Counted from the first letter of the stretch, positions 35,495-46,894 are shown. The stretch is DNA of 64,000 nucleotides from Scandinavium goeteborgense (GCF_003935895.2 NZ_CP054058.1:3701177-3765176), one strand, 5' to 3'. Numbers and translations: made by a program. The notes: generated by a model not told the origin, from the sequence alone.

Positions 35495-36052
35495 TCAGAA
35501 CTGCATCAGTTCCGCTTCTTTTTCTGCCAGCGCCGCGTCAACTTTCTTGATAGCCGCGTCGGTCATTTTCTGCACATCGTCCTGGGAACGACGGTCGTCA
35601 TCTTCGCTGATCTCTTTGTCTTTAAGCAGCGCTTTAACTTTATCGTTCGCATCACGACGGACGTTACGCACGGAAACACGCGCTTGTTCTGCTTCACCGC
35701 GTACGATCTTGGTCAGATCTTTACGACGTTCTTCAGTCAGCGGAGGCAGCGGAACGCGGATATCGGTGCCCGCAGAGCTCGGGTTCAGACCGAGATCGGA
35801 CGCCATAATCGCTTTCTCAACGGCCGGGCTCAGAGAGCGGTCGAATACGTTGATTTTCAGGGTACGGGAATCTTCTACCGTCACACTTGCCAGCTGACGC
35901 AGCGGAGTCGGGGTACCGTAGTATTCGACAACGATGCCATCGAGCAGGCTTGGAGAAGCACGGCCCGTACGGATTTTGCTGATCTGGTTTTTGAATGATT
36001 CTACGCATTTTTCCATGCGCACTTCGGCATCTTTTCTAATATCGCTAATCAC
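35495..36052 (-). CDS. frr: Ribosome recycling factor
   Basis: With EF-G it splits the post-termination ribosome. 185 aa as in E. coli, a tRNA-like shape built from a long three-helix bundle and a small beta domain. Conserved stretches are [15 protein letters not shown] (about 26-40), the [16 protein letters not shown] hinge region, and [20 protein letters not shown] in helix III. The 211-nt gap to pyrH probably holds a promoter; a TATACT -10-like hexamer is seen near 36120 without a good -35. Confidence 0.96.
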   Translation of the reverse strand: MISDIRKDAEVRMEKCVESFKNQISKIRTGRASPSLLDGIVVEYYGTPTPLRQLASVTVEDSRTLKINVFDRSLSPAVEKAIMASDLGLNPSSAGTDIRVPLPPLTEERRKDLTKIVRGEAEQARVSVRNVRRDANDKVKALLKDKEISEDDDRRSQDDVQKMTDAAIKKVDAALAEKEAELMQF

Positions 36053-36263
36053 GTTACGAATCCTTGAAATCTTGTCTCAGGCTGACCATACGCCACACCC
36101 GCCGATTTGCGAGTGTGGTAAGTATAGCCCGTATAATTCCTGGCGCCGAAAGGGCGGCCTGGTAAGCATCGCAAAATTAAAGCGGAATCTTACCTTTATT
36201 TCGACACAAAATCATTCACGTTGCATCAAGGCCGCGTGAAGGATGACGTGTCGCTCACGGAGA

Positions 36264-36989
36264 TTATTCCGTAATCAGCGTACCTTCTTTCTCACCCATC
36301 ACCACGCGACGCAGCGCGCCTGCTTTGTTCATGTTGAAGACACGAATCGGCAGTTTATGGTCACGAGCCAGCGTGAACGCGGCAAGATCCATCACTTTCA
36401 GTTCTTTATCCAGTACTTCAGCATAGCTCAGCTGATCGTACATAGTTGCAGAAGGATCTTTAGCCGGGTCAGCGGTAAATACGCCATCAACTTTGGTGGC
36501 CTTCAGTACCACGTCTGCTTCAATTTCGATACCGCGCAGACAGGCTGCGGAATCGGTGGTGAAGAACGGGTTACCGGTACCGGCGGAGAGGATCACTACG
36601 CGGTTATTACGCAGCAGGCTGATGGCCTCTGCCCAGCTGTAGTTATCACACACGCCATTCAGTGGGATGGCGGACATCAGGCGGGCGTTCACATAGGCGC
36701 GATGAAGCGCATCACGCATAGCCAGGCCATTCATGACGGTTGCCAGCATGCCCATGTGGTCGCCCACAACGCGGTTCATACCCGCTTTTGCCAGACCCGC
36801 ACCACGGAAAAGGTTACCACCACCAATCACCACACCGACCTGGATACCCAGTTCGACCAGTTCTTTAATTTCCTGCGCCATACGATCGAGAATGCTGGCA
36901 TCGATACCGAAGCCTTCAGTTCCCTGCAGTGCTTCGCCACTGAGCTTCAGCAGAATGCGTTTGTAGACGGGTTTTGCATTGGTAGCCAT
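36264..36989 (-). CDS. pyrH: UMP kinase
   Basis: Hexameric bacterial UMP kinase that makes UDP, activated by GTP and inhibited by UTP; in E. coli it also takes part in carAB repression. [12 protein letters not shown] begins the amino-acid-kinase fold. [13 protein letters not shown] (about 51-63) and [13 protein letters not shown] follow. [16 protein letters not shown] is the UMP-binding loop. 241 aa as in E. coli. It lies between tsf and frr, as in E. coli. Confidence 0.97.
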   Translation of the reverse strand: MATNAKPVYKRILLKLSGEALQGTEGFGIDASILDRMAQEIKELVELGIQVGVVIGGGNLFRGAGLAKAGMNRVVGDHMGMLATVMNGLAMRDALHRAYVNARLMSAIPLNGVCDNYSWAEAISLLRNNRVVILSAGTGNPFFTTDSAACLRGIEIEADVVLKATKVDGVFTADPAKDPSATMYDQLSYAEVLDKELKVMDLAAFTLARDHKLPIRVFNMNKAGALRRVVMGEKEGTLITE

Positions 36990-37102
36990 ATTTCTTTCCT
37001 GGGACTGTCAACGTTTGAAAGGGGTAAATTCTGGCGACAAGGATATGTCGCGTATTAGTGCAAGCCTATAGGAGCCTGACTAATTTTTACTTAATGGGGC
37101 TC

Positions 37103-37126
37103 AAAAAGAAGCCGCCCTCAGGCGGC
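37103..37126 (-). terminator. Terminator after tsf
   Basis: Minus strand: GAGCCGCC TGAG GGCGGCTTC then TTTTTGAG. It lies 14 nt after the tsf stop and ends rpsB-tsf before pyrH. Confidence 0.85.
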
Positions 37127-37139
37127 TCCTTATCGATCA

Positions 37140-37991
37140 TTAAGACTGCTTGGACATTGCAGCAACTTCTGCTGCGAAGTCAGTCTCAACTTTCTGGATA
37201 CCTTCGCCCACTTCAAAGCGGATGAAGTTAGTCACGGTAGCGTTGTTCTCTTTCAGGAACTGACCAACGGTCTTGCTTGGTTCCATAACGAAAGGCTGGC
37301 CGGTCAGAGAAACTTCGCCGGTGAATTTCTTCATGCGGCCTTCAACCATTTTCTCTGCGATTTCTTTCGGCTTACCAGACTGCATCGCGATATCCAGCTG
37401 TACCTGGTATTCTTTCTCTACCACGTCAGCAGACACGTCTTCTGGGTTAACGAATTCTGGCTTGCTTGCTGCGATGTGCATTGCAACTTGCTTAACCAGC
37501 TCTTCGCTAGCGCCTTTAGCAGAAACCAGAACACCGATGCGAGCACCGTGCAGGTAGCTACCCAGCACTTCGCCTTCCAGAGCGGAAACGCGACGGATGT
37601 TGATGTTCTCACCGATTTTAGCAACCAGAGCAACACGTTCTTCTTCGAACTGTGCTTTCAGAACTTCAACGTCAGTGATTTTGCCAGCAACTGCTGCGTC
37701 CAGAACTTTGTTAGCGAAAGCCTGGAAACCGCCGTCTTTAGCGACGAAGTCAGTCTGGCAGTTAACTTCCAGAATGATGCCGTAGTCGCCATTGATCTTA
37801 GTGATGATCACGCCGTCAGCAGCAACGTTGCCTGCTTTTTTCGCTGCTTTGATAGCACCGGATTTACGCATGTTTTCGATTGCCAGCTCGATGTCGCCAT
37901 TAGCTTCAGTCAGGGCTTTTTTGCAATCCATCATGCCTGCGCCAGTACGTTCACGCAGTTCTTTAACCAGGGAGGCGGTAATTTCAGCCAT
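37140..37991 (-). CDS. tsf: Translation elongation factor Ts
   Basis: Guanine-nucleotide exchange factor for EF-Tu. The N-terminal UBA-like domain holds [17 protein letters not shown]. The core includes the [10 protein letters not shown] motif (about 80-89), whose Asp-Phe residues displace Mg from EF-Tu in E. coli. A coiled-coil and C-terminal module follow. 283 aa as in E. coli. It is separated from rpsB by an attenuator-like hairpin. Confidence 0.97.
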   Translation of the reverse strand: MAEITASLVKELRERTGAGMMDCKKALTEANGDIELAIENMRKSGAIKAAKKAGNVAADGVIITKINGDYGIILEVNCQTDFVAKDGGFQAFANKVLDAAVAGKITDVEVLKAQFEEERVALVAKIGENINIRRVSALEGEVLGSYLHGARIGVLVSAKGASEELVKQVAMHIAASKPEFVNPEDVSADVVEKEYQVQLDIAMQSGKPKEIAEKMVEGRMKKFTGEVSLTGQPFVMEPSKTVGQFLKENNATVTNFIRFEVGEGIQKVETDFAAEVAAMSKQS

Positions 37992-38053
37992 TCTAAAATC
38001 CTCGGGAAATTGAAACCGCCCGGCGTAGGGCCAAACGGTTATAAAAGTGAAAA

Positions 38054-38078
38054 AGGGGCCGCTTAAGAGGGCCCCTAT
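38054..38078 (-). terminator. Attenuator-like terminator between rpsB and tsf
   Basis: Minus strand: AGGGGCC, loop CTCTTAAGC, GGCCCCT, then TTTT and C. In E. coli a partial terminator in this position lowers tsf relative to rpsB; the same arrangement is seen here. Confidence 0.75.
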
Positions 38079-38111
38079 CCATACTCGGTACTAATAAGGG
38101 GTTAAACCTTA

Positions 38112-39113
<1,002 letters not shown>

Positions 39114-39157
39114 TTACACTAGTATTGCCGATAAATCGGCCTCGATGGACAGAATTC

Positions 39158-39952
39158 ATGGCTATCTCTATTAAGACTCCAGAAGAAATTGAAAAAATGC
39201 GCGTGGCGGGCCGTCTGGCTGCCGAAGTGCTGGAAATGATCGAACCGTACATCAAGCCAGGTGTCAGCACCGGCGAGCTGGATCGTATCTGTGACGATTA
39301 CATTGTTAATACTCAGCATGCGGTCTCCGCCTGCCTGGGCTATCACGGCTTCCCGAAATCCGTGTGCATCTCTATTAATGAAGTGGTGTGCCACGGTATT
39401 CCGGATGATGAAAAGCTGCTGAAAGATGGCGACATCGTTAACATCGACGTGACCGTCATTAAAGACGAATACCACGGCGACACCTCCAAAATGTTCATCG
39501 TCGGCAAACCGACCATCCTCGGCGAGCGTCTGTGCCGTGTGACGCAGGAAAGCCTGTACCTCGCCCTGCGTATGGTGAAGCCGGGTATCCGTCTTCGCAC
39601 ACTGGGTGCAGCCATTCAGAAATTTGCGGAAGCGGAAGGTTTCTCCGTGGTGCGTGAATATTGCGGACACGGCATTGGCCGCGTGTTCCATGAAGAACCA
39701 CAGGTTCTGCACTATGATGCTGATGACGGCGGCGTAGTACTTCAGGCCGGGATGACGTTCACCATCGAGCCGATGGTCAACTCTGGCGATTACCGTATTC
39801 GCACCATGAAAGACGGTTGGACGGTGAAAACCAAAGACCGGAGCTTGTCTGCACAGTACGAGCATACTATTGTGGTGACAGACAACGGCTGCGAAATAAT
39901 GACGTTACGCAAGGATGACACTATCCCGGCGATAATCTCGCACAACGAATGA
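39158..39952 (+). CDS. map: Methionine aminopeptidase, type I
   Basis: Removes the initiator Met from nascent proteins with small second residues. ATG at 39158 (MAISIKTPEEIEKM) gives 264 aa as in E. coli; the longer frame from 39104 adds 18 unsupported residues. The dinuclear metal ligands are visible in NIDVTVIKDEYHGDTSKMF (two Asp), the HGIGRVFHEEP His, MTFTIEPM Glu and the AQYEHTIVV Glu. It diverges from rpsB. Confidence 0.97.
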   Translation: MAISIKTPEEIEKMRVAGRLAAEVLEMIEPYIKPGVSTGELDRICDDYIVNTQHAVSACLGYHGFPKSVCISINEVVCHGIPDDEKLLKDGDIVNIDVTVIKDEYHGDTSKMFIVGKPTILGERLCRVTQESLYLALRMVKPGIRLRTLGAAIQKFAEAEGFSVVREYCGHGIGRVFHEEPQVLHYDADDGGVVLQAGMTFTIEPMVNSGDYRIRTMKDGWTVKTKDRSLSAQYEHTIVVTDNGCEIMTLRKDDTIPAIISHNE

Positions 39953-39957
39953 TAAGA

Positions 39958-39980
39958 AGCCGGCGAAAGCCGGTTTTTTT
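39958..39980 (+). terminator. Terminator after map
   Basis: AGCCGGC GAAA GCCGGTTTTTTT: a compact stem with a GAAA loop and seven T's, beginning 5 nt after the map stop. glnD starts about 30 nt later. Confidence 0.9.
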
Positions 39981-40012
39981 ATGGGTAATCGTTTTTTCTT
40001 ATGGGTGGCGCG

Positions 40013-42676
40013 ATGAGCAATTCCTTACCTGACACAGCCTTACCTGTTCTGCCAGGCCAGCCGGAAAATCCGGTCAGTTGGGCAGACGCGGAGCTGAACT
40101 GCGCCAGCATCAAGGCGCGTCTCGATGCATTCCAGCGCTGGCTGGGTAACGCCTTCGACAGCGGCACATCTGCCGAACAACTGATGACCGCCCGTACAGA
40201 ATATATCGATCAGATGCTCCAGCGTCTGTGGTTGCATTACGGTTTTGGTGACATCGAAGATGCGGCGCTGGTTGCCGTCGGTGGCTATGGCCGCGGCGAA
40301 CTGCATCCGCTGTCTGATATCGACTTGCTGATCCTCAGCCGTAAAAAACTGCCCGACGAACTGGCTCAGAAAATTGGCGAGCTGCTGACTCTGCTGTGGG
40401 ATCTCAAACTCGAAGTCGGCCACAGCGTGCGCACCCTCGAAGAGTGCCTACTGGAAGGGCTTTCTGACCTCACTGTCGCCACTAACCTGATTGAATCCCG
40501 CCTGCTGATTGGCGACGTTACCCTCTTTCTCGAGCTGCAAAAGCACATTTTCAGCGAAGGATTCTGGCCATCGGAAAAATTCTTTGGCGCTAAAGTCGAA
40601 GAACAAAACGGCCGTCATCAGCGTTATCACGGCACCAGCTACAACCTCGAGCCCGATATCAAAAGCAGCCCCGGTGGCCTGCGTGATATCCACACCCTGC
40701 AATGGGTGGCGCGTCGTCATTTCGGCGCGACCTCACTGGATGAAATGGTTGGCTTTGGCTTCCTGACCGAAGCCGAGCGCAACGAGCTGAACGAGTGTTT
40801 ACACTTGCTCTGGCGCATCCGTTTTGCGCTGCATCTGGAAATTAACCGCTACGACAACCGTCTGCTGTTCGATCGCCAGTTGAACGTGGCCCAGCGCCTC
40901 AACTACAGCGGCGAAGGCAATCAGCCGGTTGAGCAAATGATGAAGGATTTCTATCGCGTCACCCGCCGGGTGGGCGAGCTCAACCAGATGCTGCTCCAGC
41001 TGTTTGATGAAGCGATCCTCGCGCTGACCGCCGATGAAAAACCGCGCCCGATAGATGATGATTTCCAGCTGCGCGGCACGCTTATCGACCTGCGCGACGA
41101 CACCCTGTTCATGCGCGAGCCACAGGCGATTCTGCGTATGTTCCACATCATGGTGCGTAACAGCAGCATTACTGGCATTTATTCGACGACGCTGCGCCAT
41201 CTGCGCCATGCCCGCCGCCATCTGCAACAGCCGCTGTGCTACATCCCCGAAGCGCGTGAGCTGTTCCTGAGCATGTTGCGCCACCAGGGCGCCGTCAGCC
41301 GCGGTCTGCTGCCGATGCACCGCCACAGCGTGCTATGGGCGTATATGCCGCAGTGGTCGCACATTGTCGGCCAGATGCAGTTTGATCTGTTCCACGCCTA
41401 TACCGTCGATGAGCACACCATTCGCGTGCTGCTAAAGCTGGAAAGCTTCGCCAAAGAGGAAACGCGTTCGCGCCATCCGCTCTGCGTCGAACTGTGGCCG
41501 CGCCTTAATCACCCGGAACTGATCCTGATTGCCGCCCTGTTCCACGATATTGCCAAAGGGCGCGGCGGCGACCACTCGGTGCTCGGCGCGCAGGACGTCC
41601 TCAAATTTGCAGAGCTGCACGGCCTGAATTCACGCGAAACGCAGCTGGTTGCATGGCTAGTACGTCATCACCTGCTGATGTCCGTCACTGCCCAACGTCG
41701 TGATATTCAGGACCCGGAAGTCATCAAACAGTTTGCCGAAGAAGTGCAGACTGAAAACCGTCTGCGTTATCTGGTGTGCCTGACCGTGGCTGACATCTGC
41801 GCCACCAACGAAACGCTGTGGAACAGCTGGAAGCAGAGCCTGTTGCGTGAACTCTATTTCGCCACCGAAAAGCAGCTGCGCCGTGGAATGCAGAACACGC
41901 CGGACATGCGCGAACGCGTGCGGCATCATCAGCTCCAGGCGTTAGCTCTGCTGCGGATGGACAATATCGACGAAGAGGCGCTGCATCATATTTGGGCACG
42001 CTGTCGAGCCAACTACTTTGTGCGCCACACGCCTAACCAACTCGCGTGGCATGCCCGTCACCTGCTTCAGCACGACCTGAACGATCCGATGATCCTGCTC
42101 AGCCCGCAGGCAACGCGCGGCGGTACGGAAATCTTTATCTGGAGCCCGGACCGCCCGTATCTGTTCGCTGCCGTGTGCGCTGAACTTGACCGACGTAATC
42201 TCAGCGTGCACGACGCGCAGATTTTTACCACCCGCGACGGGATGGCGATGGACACCTTTATCGTGCTCGAACCCGACGGCAGTCCGCTGTCCGGCGACAG
42301 ACATGAAGCCATCCGTCACGGCCTCGAACAGGCCATCACCCAGCGTTCATGGCAGGCCCCTGCCCCGCGTCGTCAGGCGGCAAAACTGCGTCATTTTACC
42401 GTCGATACCGAGGTCAATTTCCTGCCGACGCATACCGACAGAAAATCGTTCCTCGAGCTGATTGCGCTCGACCAGCCAGGTTTATTGGCATGCGTCGGCC
42501 AGGTCTTCGCGGACCTCGGCATTTCGCTCCACGGGGCGAGAATTACGACAATTGGTGAACGAGTAGAAGATTTATTTATAATCGCGACAGCCGACCGGCG
42601 TGCTCTTAATAATGTGCTTCAGCAAGAAGTACAACAGCGGTTGACAGCGGCCCTCAATCCAAACGATAAAGGGTAG
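40013..42676 (+). CDS. glnD: Bifunctional [protein-PII] uridylyltransferase / UMP-removing enzyme
   Basis: Glutamine sensor that uridylylates PII proteins GlnB/GlnK when glutamine is low and removes UMP when it is high. The nucleotidyltransferase motif [17 protein letters not shown] lies at 90-106, the HD phosphohydrolase motif [14 protein letters not shown] near 510, and two ACT domains near 705-887 bind glutamine. I prefer the ATG at 40013 (887 aa), which has a GGTGG site; an ATG at 40001 would give 891 aa, close to the 890 of E. coli, but lies right after the terminator T-run. The N-terminal 80 residues diverge from E. coli. Confidence 0.93.
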   Translation: MSNSLPDTALPVLPGQPENPVSWADAELNCASIKARLDAFQRWLGNAFDSGTSAEQLMTARTEYIDQMLQRLWLHYGFGDIEDAALVAVGGYGRGELHPLSDIDLLILSRKKLPDELAQKIGELLTLLWDLKLEVGHSVRTLEECLLEGLSDLTVATNLIESRLLIGDVTLFLELQKHIFSEGFWPSEKFFGAKVEEQNGRHQRYHGTSYNLEPDIKSSPGGLRDIHTLQWVARRHFGATSLDEMVGFGFLTEAERNELNECLHLLWRIRFALHLEINRYDNRLLFDRQLNVAQRLNYSGEGNQPVEQMMKDFYRVTRRVGELNQMLLQLFDEAILALTADEKPRPIDDDFQLRGTLIDLRDDTLFMREPQAILRMFHIMVRNSSITGIYSTTLRHLRHARRHLQQPLCYIPEARELFLSMLRHQGAVSRGLLPMHRHSVLWAYMPQWSHIVGQMQFDLFHAYTVDEHTIRVLLKLESFAKEETRSRHPLCVELWPRLNHPELILIAALFHDIAKGRGGDHSVLGAQDVLKFAELHGLNSRETQLVAWLVRHHLLMSVTAQRRDIQDPEVIKQFAEEVQTENRLRYLVCLTVADICATNETLWNSWKQSLLRELYFATEKQLRRGMQNTPDMRERVRHHQLQALALLRMDNIDEEALHHIWARCRANYFVRHTPNQLAWHARHLLQHDLNDPMILLSPQATRGGTEIFIWSPDRPYLFAAVCAELDRRNLSVHDAQIFTTRDGMAMDTFIVLEPDGSPLSGDRHEAIRHGLEQAITQRSWQAPAPRRQAAKLRHFTVDTEVNFLPTHTDRKSFLELIALDQPGLLACVGQVFADLGISLHGARITTIGERVEDLFIIATADRRALNNVLQQEVQQRLTAALNPNDKG

Positions 42677-42706
42677 TGTGTTTTTTTTAATGGAAAGAGT
42701 TTAACA

Positions 42707-43531
42707 ATGCAGCAGTTACAGAACGTTATTGAGTCCGCTTTTGAGCGCCGCGCCGAGATCACTCCGGCGAATGTAGATACCGTTACCCGCGAAGCGGTTA
42801 ACCAGGTTATTTCCCTGCTGGATTCCGGCGCGCTGCGCGTAGCGGAAAAGATTGACGGCCAGTGGGTTACGCATCAGTGGCTGAAGAAAGCGGTACTGCT
42901 CTCTTTCCGTATCAACGATAACCAGGTTATCGACGGAGCGGAAAGCCGCTACTTCGATAAAGTCCCGATGAAATTCGCCGACTACGACGAAGCGCGTTTC
43001 CAGAAAGAAGGTTTCCGCGTAGTGCCACCGGCAGCCGTTCGCCAGGGCGCGTACATTGCACGTAACACTGTGCTGATGCCGTCCTACGTGAACATCGGCG
43101 CTTACGTCGATGAAGGCTCCATGGTGGATACCTGGGCGACCGTCGGTTCCTGTGCGCAGATCGGTAAAAACGTTCACCTGTCCGGCGGCGTCGGTATCGG
43201 TGGCGTGCTTGAGCCACTGCAGGCTAACCCGACCATCATCGAAGACAACTGCTTCATCGGCGCGCGTTCCGAAGTGGTAGAAGGCGTTATCGTTGAAGAA
43301 GGTTCCGTGATTTCGATGGGCGTTTACCTCGGCCAGAGCACCAAAATCTACGATCGCGAAACTGGCGAAGTGTTCTACGGTCGCGTACCGGCAGGCTCGG
43401 TTGTCGTTTCCGGCAACCTGCCGTCAAAAGATGGCAAATACAGCCTGTACTGTGCGGTTATCGTGAAGAAAGTGGATGCGAAAACCCGCGGCAAAGTCGG
43501 CATTAACGAACTGCTGCGCACCATCGACTAA
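42707..43531 (+). CDS. dapD: 2,3,4,5-tetrahydropyridine-2,6-dicarboxylate N-succinyltransferase
   Basis: Acyl-CoA-dependent step of the succinylase route to diaminopimelate and lysine. An N-terminal helical domain is followed by a left-handed beta helix of hexapeptide repeats (about 100-215), including [20 protein letters not shown] and [13 protein letters not shown]-terminal domain closes the trimer. 274 aa as in E. coli. It begins 30 nt after glnD with an AAAGAG site and ends in a strong terminator. Confidence 0.97.
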   Translation: MQQLQNVIESAFERRAEITPANVDTVTREAVNQVISLLDSGALRVAEKIDGQWVTHQWLKKAVLLSFRINDNQVIDGAESRYFDKVPMKFADYDEARFQKEGFRVVPPAAVRQGAYIARNTVLMPSYVNIGAYVDEGSMVDTWATVGSCAQIGKNVHLSGGVGIGGVLEPLQANPTIIEDNCFIGARSEVVEGVIVEEGSVISMGVYLGQSTKIYDRETGEVFYGRVPAGSVVVSGNLPSKDGKYSLYCAVIVKKVDAKTRGKVGINELLRTID

Positions 43532-43542
43532 ATCAGTCTTGA

Positions 43543-43570
43543 AAAAAGCGGGGGCAACCCCGCTTTTTTT
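43543..43570 (+). terminator. Terminator after dapD
   Basis: AAAAGCGGGG GCAA CCCCGCTTTTTTT: a 10-bp stem with A and T flanks, 12 nt after the dapD stop. Confidence 0.92.
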
Positions 43571-43642
43571 ATACCTGACGCTGGCGGAAAATAATTTTTT
43601 CGTTAATTATTCAAAGGTTATGTTTAATCGAAGGATAGCGCT

Positions 43643-44032
43643 ATGTACGACAATCTGAAAAGTTTGGGCATTACCAATCCTGATGAAATCGATCGTTACA
43701 GCCTCCGGCAGGAAGCCAACAACGATATCCTGAAAATCTATTTTCATAAGGATAAAGGCGAGTTTTTCGCGAAAAGCGTGAAGTTCAAATATCCACGTCA
43801 GCGTAAAACCGTGGTAGCCGACGGTGTGGGTCAGGGTTACAAAGAAGTGCAGGAAATCAGCCCGAACCTGCGCTATGTGATCGACGAGCTGGATCAGATT
43901 TGCAAACGCGATCGCACCGAAGTGGATCTGAAGCGTAAGATCCTCGACGACCTGCGTCATCTCGAAAGCGTGGTCGCCAATAAGATCACCGAAATCGAAT
44001 CCGATCTAGAGAAGTTAACCCGCGGGAAATAA
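43643..44032 (+). CDS. yaeH: YaeH family protein (DUF3461), function unknown
   Basis: 129-aa conserved gammaproteobacterial protein (128 in E. coli) with no assigned function. It has no signal peptide or membrane segment. The N-terminal half ([20 protein letters not shown]) resembles a small alpha-beta domain. The C-terminal third is a charged helical stretch ending in a likely coiled coil ([20 protein letters not shown]). In K-12 yaeI lies between dapD and yaeH; here only a terminator and about 70 nt remain. Confidence 0.93.
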   Translation: MYDNLKSLGITNPDEIDRYSLRQEANNDILKIYFHKDKGEFFAKSVKFKYPRQRKTVVADGVGQGYKEVQEISPNLRYVIDELDQICKRDRTEVDLKRKILDDLRHLESVVANKITEIESDLEKLTRGK

Positions 44033-44036
44033 CAGT

Positions 44037-44064
44037 AAAACGGCAACCTGGGTTACCGTTTTTA
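44037..44064. terminator. Terminator between yaeH and cdaR
   Basis: AAAACGGCAACC TG GGTTACCGTTTTT: an inverted repeat with one G:U and A/T flanks on both sides, set between converging genes. Confidence 0.8.
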
Positions 44065-44069
44065 ACCCT

Positions 44070-45227
44070 TCAATGTTGTTCATCCAGCTGTAGTGCCACA
44101 TACAGCAGCAACCTGTCGTCAAAATTCCCCAAATCGAGGCCGGTCAGTTCCGAAATGCGGTTCAGCCGATACTCCAGCGTATTACGGTGAATAAACAGCG
44201 CTTTTGACGTCGCCAGTGGCTGCACGTTATGCCGAAACCAAGCCGTCAGCGTTCGGCGCAGCAGCCCGTTGTTATCCATCGCTTTGAGCTTCGCCAGCGG
44301 GCGCGCCAGTTCATTGGCCTGCCAGCCGCCGCGCAAACTGTCGAGCAACACCGGCAGCATCAAATCCTGATAAAAATAGCTGCGGCTTTCCGGCATCCGC
44401 TGCTTGCCGACCATCATCGTCGTGCGAGCGGTGCGGTACGATCGGGCAATGCTGCCCTGCCCGGTGAAGTAGTTGCCCAACGCCACGCGAAAACGTAGCT
44501 GGCCATTCTCCTTCATACGCGCAATCAGCTGTTCAACCCGTTTGCGGTGATCTTCAGCATCCCAGCGACCAAACGTATTCAGCGCAGGCTTCAGCACCAC
44601 CATTTCCGTCAGGGACACGATCCCTACAAGATTATTCCGCTCCGGCACGGTCAGCGCGGTTTGCAGCTGTTGTAGCTCAGCCATCGCGCTGTCGACGCCA
44701 AGCTGCCCACTGTCAACTTCCACCACCGCCACCACGCGCGGCTGGTTTAAATCGATCCCCAACCGCTGCGCCCATTCCGTCAATGCGGGGGTATGTTCTT
44801 CCGCCTGAATCAGGTTCATCACCAGCTCTTCACGCAGGCGAGTATCCTGCGCCAGAAGATGCATCAGCCGCGACTGCTCGAGCATCATTTCGGCGGTCAT
44901 GCATACCAGCTCACCGTATTTGCGCAGCAGAGCAGGCTCGCCGGTCAGGCCAATCACGCCGACGATTTCCCCTTCCAGCCGCAGCGGCAGATTGATCCCT
45001 TGGCGTACGCCGTGCAGATGACGCGCAACCGCATCGTCAATGTCCACCACCCGACCCTGAGAAAGCACTAGCAGCGCACCTTCGTGCAATTCGCCAATAC
45101 GCTCGCGGTCACCGCTGCCGATAATCCGGCCGCGCGCATCCATGACATTGATATTGGTGTCAATGATACGCATGGTGCGCGCCACGATATCCTGCGCCAT
45201 TTTGGTATCAAGATGCCAGCCAGCCAT
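44070..45227 (-). CDS. cdaR: Sugar-diacid transcription activator CdaR
   Basis: Activator of D-glucarate, D-galactarate and glycerate use (gar/gud genes) in E. coli. ATG at 45225-45227 follows AGGAGGGGTT and gives 385 aa, equal to E. coli. A 22-codon in-frame extension (MHLHNALPDTL...) has no ribosome site. The N-terminal sugar-diacid-recognition domain (about 1-135) is nearly identical to K-12. The C-terminal PucR-type helix-turn-helix is in ATSKALFIHRNTLEYRLNRI (about 337-356). No gar/gud genes lie in the window, so it acts in trans. Confidence 0.95.
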   Translation of the reverse strand: MAGWHLDTKMAQDIVARTMRIIDTNINVMDARGRIIGSGDRERIGELHEGALLVLSQGRVVDIDDAVARHLHGVRQGINLPLRLEGEIVGVIGLTGEPALLRKYGELVCMTAEMMLEQSRLMHLLAQDTRLREELVMNLIQAEEHTPALTEWAQRLGIDLNQPRVVAVVEVDSGQLGVDSAMAELQQLQTALTVPERNNLVGIVSLTEMVVLKPALNTFGRWDAEDHRKRVEQLIARMKENGQLRFRVALGNYFTGQGSIARSYRTARTTMMVGKQRMPESRSYFYQDLMLPVLLDSLRGGWQANELARPLAKLKAMDNNGLLRRTLTAWFRHNVQPLATSKALFIHRNTLEYRLNRISELTGLDLGNFDDRLLLYVALQLDEQH

Positions 45228-45279
45228 AACCCCTCCTATCAGCAGAACAACAGAATAGGCAAGCGTGTCAGGCAGTGCA

Positions 45280-45295
45280 TTGTGCAAATGCACAA
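45280..45295. promoter_or_regulatory. Palindrome upstream of cdaR
   Basis: TTGTGC AAAT GCACAA: perfect 6-bp arms around 4 nt, about 53 nt upstream of the cdaR start. An overlapping TGCATTGTGC / GCAAATGCA arrangement extends it. It may be an operator, for CdaR itself or another regulator; this is inference from symmetry and position only. Confidence 0.4.
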
Positions 45296-45357
45296 ACTGT
45301 AGTGAGGAAGTATGAAGTTGTGGGAAGGTTCACAGAAAGGCCGGGTGGGAAAAGCAA

Positions 45358-45388
45358 AGCGCCCTCCTCCGAGTGGAGAAGGGCGTTG
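45358..45388 (-). terminator. Terminator after degP
   Basis: Minus strand: AACGCCCTTCTCC ACTC GGAGGAGGGCGCTTTGCTTTTC. The stem is strong with one mismatch, and T-rich sequence follows. It begins a few bases after the degP stop. Confidence 0.85.
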
Positions 45389-45392
45389 AAGA

Positions 45393-46841
45393 TTACTGCA
45401 TTAACAGATAGATGGTGCTGTCGCCACGCTGAATGTTCAGCGCCAGGACGTTCGGTTTGCTTTCAAGCAGCTTACGCAGATCAGCAATGTTTTTCACCGG
45501 CTGCTGGTTAGCGCCAACGATCACATCACCTTTTTTCAGGCCAATTTGCGCAGCCTGGGTGCCCGGTTTGATGCTGCTCACCACCACGCCTTTGTCTGCG
45601 CCTTTATTGCTCATTTCAGCGCCTTCAATACCGTTGAAGATGCTGCTGGAGTCAACTTGAGTCTGGCTGCTCTGCTGCAGTTCAAGGGACACATTGACCG
45701 GCTTGCCATCACGAACCAGGCCCAGTGCAATCTTGCTACCGACAGGCATGGTGCCAACCTGAGCACGCAGCGCGGAGAAGCTGGTGATCGGTTTGCCGTT
45801 CAGCGAGGTGATCACGTCGCCTGCTTTAATGCCCGCTTTCGCCGCAGAGGAGTTCGGCAGCACCTGGCTGACGAATGCGCCGCGCTGAGCGTCAACTTTC
45901 ATCGCTTTCGCGAGGTCAGAGCTCAATTCGGTGCCCATAATGCCCAGCTCGCCGCGTTTCACCTGGCCGTATTTGACCATCTGCTCAGTCAGGCTTTTCA
46001 CCATGTTGCTTGGGATAGCGAAGCCGATACCGATGTTGCCGCCGTCCGGGGCAAGGATCGCGGTGTTAATCCCGATCAGCTCACCGTTGAGATTCACCAA
46101 CGCACCACCGGAGTTACCGCGGTTAATGGCCGCATCGGTCTGGATAAAGTTTTCGTAGTTTTCGACGTTCAGGCCGCTACGGCCCAGCGCCGAAACGATA
46201 CCGGAAGTCACGGTTTCGCCGAGGCCAAACGGGTTACCGATAGCGACGGTATAATCCCCCACGCGCAGCGCTTCGGAATCGGCAAGTTTAATCGCCGTCA
46301 GGTTTTTCGGATCCTGAATTTGAATCAGTGCGATGTCAGAGCGAGGATCTTTCCCCACCACTTTCGCGTCAAACTTGCGGCCATCGCTCAAGGAAATTTT
46401 GATGGTGCTGGCGTTATCCACCACGTGGTTGTTGGTCACCACATAGCCTTTCGCCGCATCAATAATTACGCCAGAACCCAGCGCCATGAATTTTTCCTGC
46501 TGGGAGCCGCCGTTACCGCCAGGCGCGCCTGGACCACCCTGACCGCCGCCCTGGCATAACGGAGAATTCTGGAACGGAGAACCGTCCTGGCATAATGGCG
46601 AGTTATCACCAAAGAACTGCTGGAAATTACGCCCCATACGCGGGGTATTCACCGTAGTGCTCCCTTCCACGTTAATGCTCACAACGGAAGGCATCACTTT
46701 TTCCAGCATCGGTGCCAGGCTTGGCATTTGCTGGGCAGTCGTTGCAGAGGACGCGGTTTCCGCGGCCGATGCAGACAGCGGGGACAGGGCCAGACTTAAA
46801 CTCAAAGCCAGTGCACTCATTGCTAATGTTGTTTTTTTCAT
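45393..46841 (-). CDS. degP: Periplasmic serine protease/chaperone DegP (HtrA)
   Basis: Degrades or refolds misfolded envelope proteins and forms cages from trimers. The signal peptide ends ASA-AE near residue 27. The catalytic triad is His139 (TNNHVVD), Asp169 (DPRSDIAL) and Ser244 (RGNSGGALV) in precursor numbering. Two PDZ domains follow (about 290-385 and 400-482). The long LA loop carries two cysteines in repeated SPLCQ units and a Gly-rich stretch. 482 aa versus 474 in E. coli; most of the excess is in the linker before FMALGSG. It lies behind a sigma-E promoter. Confidence 0.97.
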   Translation of the reverse strand: MKKTTLAMSALALSLSLALSPLSASAAETASSATTAQQMPSLAPMLEKVMPSVVSINVEGSTTVNTPRMGRNFQQFFGDNSPLCQDGSPFQNSPLCQGGGQGGPGAPGGNGGSQQEKFMALGSGVIIDAAKGYVVTNNHVVDNASTIKISLSDGRKFDAKVVGKDPRSDIALIQIQDPKNLTAIKLADSEALRVGDYTVAIGNPFGLGETVTSGIVSALGRSGLNVENYENFIQTDAAINRGNSGGALVNLNGELIGINTAILAPDGGNIGIGFAIPSNMVKSLTEQMVKYGQVKRGELGIMGTELSSDLAKAMKVDAQRGAFVSQVLPNSSAAKAGIKAGDVITSLNGKPITSFSALRAQVGTMPVGSKIALGLVRDGKPVNVSLELQQSSQTQVDSSSIFNGIEGAEMSNKGADKGVVVSSIKPGTQAAQIGLKKGDVIVGANQQPVKNIADLRKLLESKPNVLALNIQRGDSTIYLLMQ

Positions 46842-46894
46842 GTCTCGTAATCTCTAAATGTCAGATAAAGCAAAAGTTGCTGTGTATGTGACTG

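Noticed and set aside
40001-40012. An alternative glnD start at the ATG at 40001
   Set aside because: It directly follows a T-run from the map terminator and lacks a ribosome site. It cannot be excluded, as it would give 891 aa, close to the E. coli length.
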